Origin: Desulfomonilaceae bacterium
GTDB lineage: Bacteria > Desulfobacterota > Desulfomonilia > Desulfomonilales > Desulfomonilaceae
Direction of reading: 5' to 3'
Assembly: GCA_041662605.1 (NCBI GenBank)
Contig: JBAZSD010000015.1
Location: 1-64,000, forward strand
DNA length: 64,000 nt
Both the position numbers and the translations under genes were made by a program. The notes beneath the pieces were generated by a model, which was not told where the DNA came from, searched no databases, and worked only from the letters and a program-made list of their open reading frames with translations. Positions within the stretch are counted from its first letter, which is position 1. Every line of letters begins with the position of its first letter. Of the stretch, positions 60,974-64,000 are shown piece by piece.

Positions 60974-62182
60974 TCATTCGGTCCCCATCCCACAAATACT
61001 TTTAAAAAACTCGTATGAGATAGAGCGTTGTCGTTGTGGATTGAAATCCTTGTCGCTGACCTTCATTGCATCCAGTGAAACCGGCCTCTTGAAGACTCTG
61101 TAATATTCATAACTCAATACAAGCGTTTTACCCTTTTTGGGGCCTGTTACACCCACATGTTCACGCACGTGATCAAGGTCATATGTCTCGTCGTCATAGA
61201 GAGCTTTACACAAGTTCCTAGGATCTTCGAACGTCCAGGTTTCTATCCTGGCCTGGCCTACCGCTCCGACGCCATTAACGTAGAACAGTATCGGCAATCC
61301 TTTTCTGATCTCGTGAAATCCTGTCGGAAAAGTGTATACAAGGTTACGCCGAAGTATTTGACGCGCAGAATTTTCAGTAAACAACAAATTCTCGTGATTC
61401 GTTTCTTCCCGAGGCATATCAATCATGCCTATCGCTCTTTTTTTATCGAGAGTAATCATTAGTGGGCTTTCGTCATGTCCTTCTATGATTAGAGGGAAAA
61501 AGAGCATTTCCAATTCATACGATTCCAGCGGACGCGCCGGCGGACTAACTATCAGGTTCGGTCCCTGGCGATTGATTCTGTGCCAAGAGGCAGAAACAAA
61601 CGGCCCCCGATGTCCGGGGCCGGGCCTATAGAGGAGGGCTCCGTTTTCAATCCTGGTTTCATAACCCAGGGAAACGAATAACTTCTCCAGAAAACCAACC
61701 AAACTGGAATGAGGAATAGACTCATAGATTAGCTTTTTCCCAAATCTGAACCGGTTCTCTCCCTCAGGTACAGAGGACCACTCCATCCCTTCGTGGAAAA
61801 ATCCGCAAGTGATCAATGTGTTGGCGACACTTAATGACTCACTTTCAAATACCGTCATTCGGACTTTTAATATTTTTCTTGCCGCCCAAGCCAGGATTTC
61901 TCTCCTGAGGAATCTGACGTCCAGTCCAGTTTTTCTTGCTTCATCAGATGTCCAAAACACTGCGAGGACTATTTCTTGGTCCGTTGCCAGGGACCATACG
62001 GAAACCCCGTGGGGTTTTCCTTCAATTTCCAAAATGGTTATGATCAGATTTTCATCATTAGGTGAAAACGATTTGTCCCTGGAAAGAAAATCTTGAAACG
62101 ATCTTCGTATGGGACTGTCACCCAGCGACGACGCTATCTCAACCACGTCCTTTTCAGTGGCGGATCTGATTATTGGTTTCAT
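60974..62182 (-). CDS. GNAT-like domain fused to a C-terminal PUA/ASCH-like domain
   Basis: A protein of about 402 residues. The N-terminal 150 residues look like a GNAT acyltransferase fold (MKPIIRSATEKDVVEIASSL; later VANTLITCGFFHEG). The middle is unassigned. Residues about 270-380 (FTENSARQILRRNLVYTFPTGFHEIRKG in two parts, LPILFYVNGVGAVGQARIETW, SYEYYRVFKRPVSLDAM) resemble a PUA/ASCH-type RNA-binding fold. I chose the ATG at 62182, which has AAGGA upstream; another lies at 62203. Its stop is 49 bases upstream of the carbonic-anhydrase-like start. Its function is unknown. Confidence 0.65.
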   Translation of the reverse strand: MKPIIRSATEKDVVEIASSLGDSPIRRSFQDFLSRDKSFSPNDENLIITILEIEGKPHGVSVWSLATDQEIVLAVFWTSDEARKTGLDVRFLRREILAWAARKILKVRMTVFESESLSVANTLITCGFFHEGMEWSSVPEGENRFRFGKKLIYESIPHSSLVGFLEKLFVSLGYETRIENGALLYRPGPGHRGPFVSASWHRINRQGPNLIVSPPARPLESYELEMLFFPLIIEGHDESPLMITLDKKRAIGMIDMPREETNHENLLFTENSARQILRRNLVYTFPTGFHEIRKGLPILFYVNGVGAVGQARIETWTFEDPRNLCKALYDDETYDLDHVREHVGVTGPKKGKTLVLSYEYYRVFKRPVSLDAMKVSDKDFNPQRQRSISYEFFKSICGMGTE

Positions 62183-62401
62183 GACTGTCCTTGATCCATG
62201 CAAAAGAACAATGTCATAATAAAGAGAACTTTAAGGGAAGAGCGCTTTCAACTGGATCATAATAGACTACCCTGTCATGTTAAATGAAGCCTTTTTCTCA
62301 TGTTTGCCAAGATTATCGGACATGACGCGAAAATTTGGTTCAGATAGTTTTTTGGCGTTATTTGAATTTACAGGGAGTGATTAAAACGTCTGGAGGAATG
62401 G

Positions 62402-63268
62402 ATGCTTGATTTCTTAGTCCCATGCCTGGTCACAGGCGCTCGAGGGATGCTCGGACATGATTTGTGCGCCGCATTGAACCAGGCAGGTGTTGGCTACGTT
62501 GCAACAGACCTGGGAGATATAGATGTAGGTAGCTTGGATTCGGTTCGTCTCGTTTTCAACGACGTCAAACCTGGAATGGTGATCAACCTTGCGGCAATGA
62601 CCGATGTAGACGGATGTGAGTCCTCCAGAGATGAAGCTTTCAGGGTTAACGCCACTGGCCCCGAAAATCTTGCGCTAGCCTCCAGGGATTTCGGATCCTA
62701 TTTCGTGCACATAAGCACCGATTATGTCTTTGATGGTTCCAAAAATGAGCCGTACCTGGAAGATGACACCCCCAATCCATTGGGAATCTACGGTAAGTCA
62801 AAACTCGAGGGCGAGATAAGATTGAGAACGGTTCTTGAACGAAATTATCTGATTGTAAGGACTCAGTGGCTGTATGGCTCAAATGGCAAAAATTTTGTCG
62901 ATACCATAGTCGGGGCTGCAAAGCAAAACAGCAGGCTAAAAATCGTGAATGACCAGCGAGGGGCGCCCACCTACACTGTGGATTTGGCGGACTCAGTATT
63001 GAAGCTCTGTCAACTCAAGCCTTCCGGAATTTTCCATGTCACAAATTCTGATACCACTACATGGAGCAATTTTGCTTCCAAGATCTTGAACTTCGCGGGG
63101 ATCGATGGGGTAGAAATTGAGGAGATCAGTACCGAGCAGCTTGCTCGTCCCGCCCCAAGACCGCTTTATTCAGTTCTTGACACATCAAAGTTTGAGCGTT
63201 TCACAGGTATGAAGATGCGGCCTTGGGACGCGGCTGTTAGACAATACATATCTACGAGGAATTACTAA
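62402..63268 (+). CDS. rfbD: dTDP-4-dehydrorhamnose reductase
   Basis: A 288-residue short-chain dehydrogenase of the RmlD type, the last step of dTDP-L-rhamnose synthesis. The nucleotide motif LVTGARGMLGHDL is near residue 8, VINLAAMTDVDGCE near residue 60, HISTDYVFDGSK holds the catalytic Thr, and YGKSKLEGE holds Tyr and Lys. The ATG at 62402 has TGGAGG five bases upstream. The other rhamnose genes are not adjacent. It is followed three bases later by leuC, an uncommon neighbour. Confidence 0.9.
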   Translation: MLDFLVPCLVTGARGMLGHDLCAALNQAGVGYVATDLGDIDVGSLDSVRLVFNDVKPGMVINLAAMTDVDGCESSRDEAFRVNATGPENLALASRDFGSYFVHISTDYVFDGSKNEPYLEDDTPNPLGIYGKSKLEGEIRLRTVLERNYLIVRTQWLYGSNGKNFVDTIVGAAKQNSRLKIVNDQRGAPTYTVDLADSVLKLCQLKPSGIFHVTNSDTTTWSNFASKILNFAGIDGVEIEEISTEQLARPAPRPLYSVLDTSKFERFTGMKMRPWDAAVRQYISTRNY

Positions 63269-63271
63269 AAA

Positions 63272-64000
63272 ATGGGAATGACAATAACAGAAAAGATACT
63301 GGCCGTTCACGCCGGTTTGGAATATGTAAAACCCGGACAGCTTATTGAGGCTGATGTGGACATCGCCCTCGCAAACGACATCACGCTGCCGTTGGCTTTA
63401 AAGCCTTTCAAGGAAGCAGGGGGAACCAAAGTCTTTGATCCGGAAAAGGTAGTCATAGTCCTGGATCATTTTAACCCTGCCCAGAGTATTGATTCCGCCA
63501 TGATGTTGGCAAAATCCCGTGAATTCGCAAAAGCAATGGAGATCGTCAATTTCTTTGACCTCGGATCAATGGGTATTGAGCACGCCCTTCTCCCCGAACT
63601 GGGGTTGGTCCGTCCTGGAGATTTGATCATAGGAGCGGACAGCCATACCTGCACCTACGGGGCCTTGTCCGCGTTTTCCACAGGAGTGGGAAGCACCGAC
63701 TTCGCTGCGGCTATGTTGACCGGTAAATGCTGGTTTAAAATCCCCGAGTCGATGAAATACATCCTAAAGGGTAAATTTGGGGCATGGGTTAGTGGAAAGG
63801 ATCTCATTCTCAAAATAATTGGAGACATCGGGGTGGACGGCGCGTTGTACCATGCGATGGAATTTACAGGAGAAGGGGTATCAGCTTTAACCATGGCCGA
63901 TCGGTTTACAATAGCAAATATGGCTATAGAGGCCGGGGCCAAGAACGGGATCTTTGAATTCGATTCTATTACCAAGGAGTACGCTGACCTGTATGGATCA
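63272..64000 (+). CDS. leuC: 3-isopropylmalate dehydratase large subunit family (partial)
   Basis: The first 243 codons of an aconitase-superfamily protein that runs off the window. It begins MGMTITEKILAVHAG. DHFNPAQSIDSA, GADSHTCTYGALSAFSTGVG (its Cys is the first cluster ligand) and MAIEAGAKNGIFEFD are typical of the small-subunit-separate type of LeuC, which isomerises isopropylmalate in leucine synthesis. Homoaconitase or methylthioalkylmalate-type activities cannot be excluded from this part. The start lies three bases after the rfbD stop codon. Confidence 0.9.
   Translation, partial: MGMTITEKILAVHAGLEYVKPGQLIEADVDIALANDITLPLALKPFKEAGGTKVFDPEKVVIVLDHFNPAQSIDSAMMLAKSREFAKAMEIVNFFDLGSMGIEHALLPELGLVRPGDLIIGADSHTCTYGALSAFSTGVGSTDFAAAMLTGKCWFKIPESMKYILKGKFGAWVSGKDLILKIIGDIGVDGALYHAMEFTGEGVSALTMADRFTIANMAIEAGAKNGIFEFDSITKEYADLYGS

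Overview
The window reads as chromosome of a strictly anaerobic, corrinoid-rich bacterium of the former Deltaproteobacteria (Desulfomonile/Syntrophobacterales-like; this is inferred from gene content only). The clues are a corrinoid methyltransferase (demethylase-type) cluster, two DUF2284 metal-binding proteins, a SelW-type selenoprotein read through an in-frame TGA, a Desulfovibrio-style single-cluster ferredoxin, and sigma-54 regulation. No rRNA, tRNA, insertion sequence, prophage or CRISPR array was seen.

Layout. (1) 0.2-9 kb, minus strand: two UroD-fold methyltransferases, an MtrH/CmuB-like methyltransferase, a corrinoid protein, a 2Fe-2S ASKHA corrinoid activator, a small Cys protein, a DUF2284 protein and a CobW-type GTPase. 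Divergent or adjacent are a PAS-LuxR regulator (9.5-11.9 kb) and a CobO adenosyltransferase (12.1 kb). Together these can take a methyl group from an unknown donor to corrinoid and on to a pterin, with repair and cofactor supply. (2) 12.6-21.3 kb: a PPOX-fold protein, a second DUF2284 protein, a remnant of a TrpD-like gene, then a MASE3 histidine kinase, a stand-alone receiver and a sigma-54 activator. These are followed by a palindrome, a near-perfect -24/-12 promoter and two unknown genes that are probably its targets, then DUF488. (3) 21.4-36.1 kb: a complete 13-gene nuoA-N operon of the Escherichia coli type (fused nuoCD, long nuoG with the N7 cluster motif). Its NuoF has lost the NADH-selecting Glu and carries Arg in place of the adenine-stacking Phe, which suggests altered nucleotide preference. 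(4) 36.2-38.4 kb: TspO, then a promoter, a Phe-rich 21-residue leader peptide and an attenuator-terminator preceding a class III CoA-transferase. (5) 38.4-46.2 kb, minus strand: a four-gene operon of unknown purpose: MDR-Gfo/Idh bidomain dehydrogenase, B12-radical SAM enzyme, an 889-residue fusion (disulfide-oxidoreductase fold, STAS, DUF1990-like) and a phytoene-desaturase-like oxidoreductase. (6) 46.3-64 kb: mostly housekeeping: site-2 protease, Nnr, Hpt, MobA, dGTPase, Zn-ribbon protein plus SelW-like selenoprotein, transglutaminase lipoprotein, ileS-lspA-DUF167, YkgJ-like protein, ferredoxin, HU, YggT, an acidic 59-residue protein, gamma-carbonic-anhydrase-like protein, a GNAT/PUA-like fusion, rfbD and the start of leuC, which runs off the end.

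The points most worth a second look are the Phe attenuator before a CoA-transferase, the rewritten NuoF pocket, the STAS/DUF1990 fusion operon, the selenoprotein, and the sigma-54 promoter beside its likely activator. All assignments come from reading motifs by eye; no database search was run.
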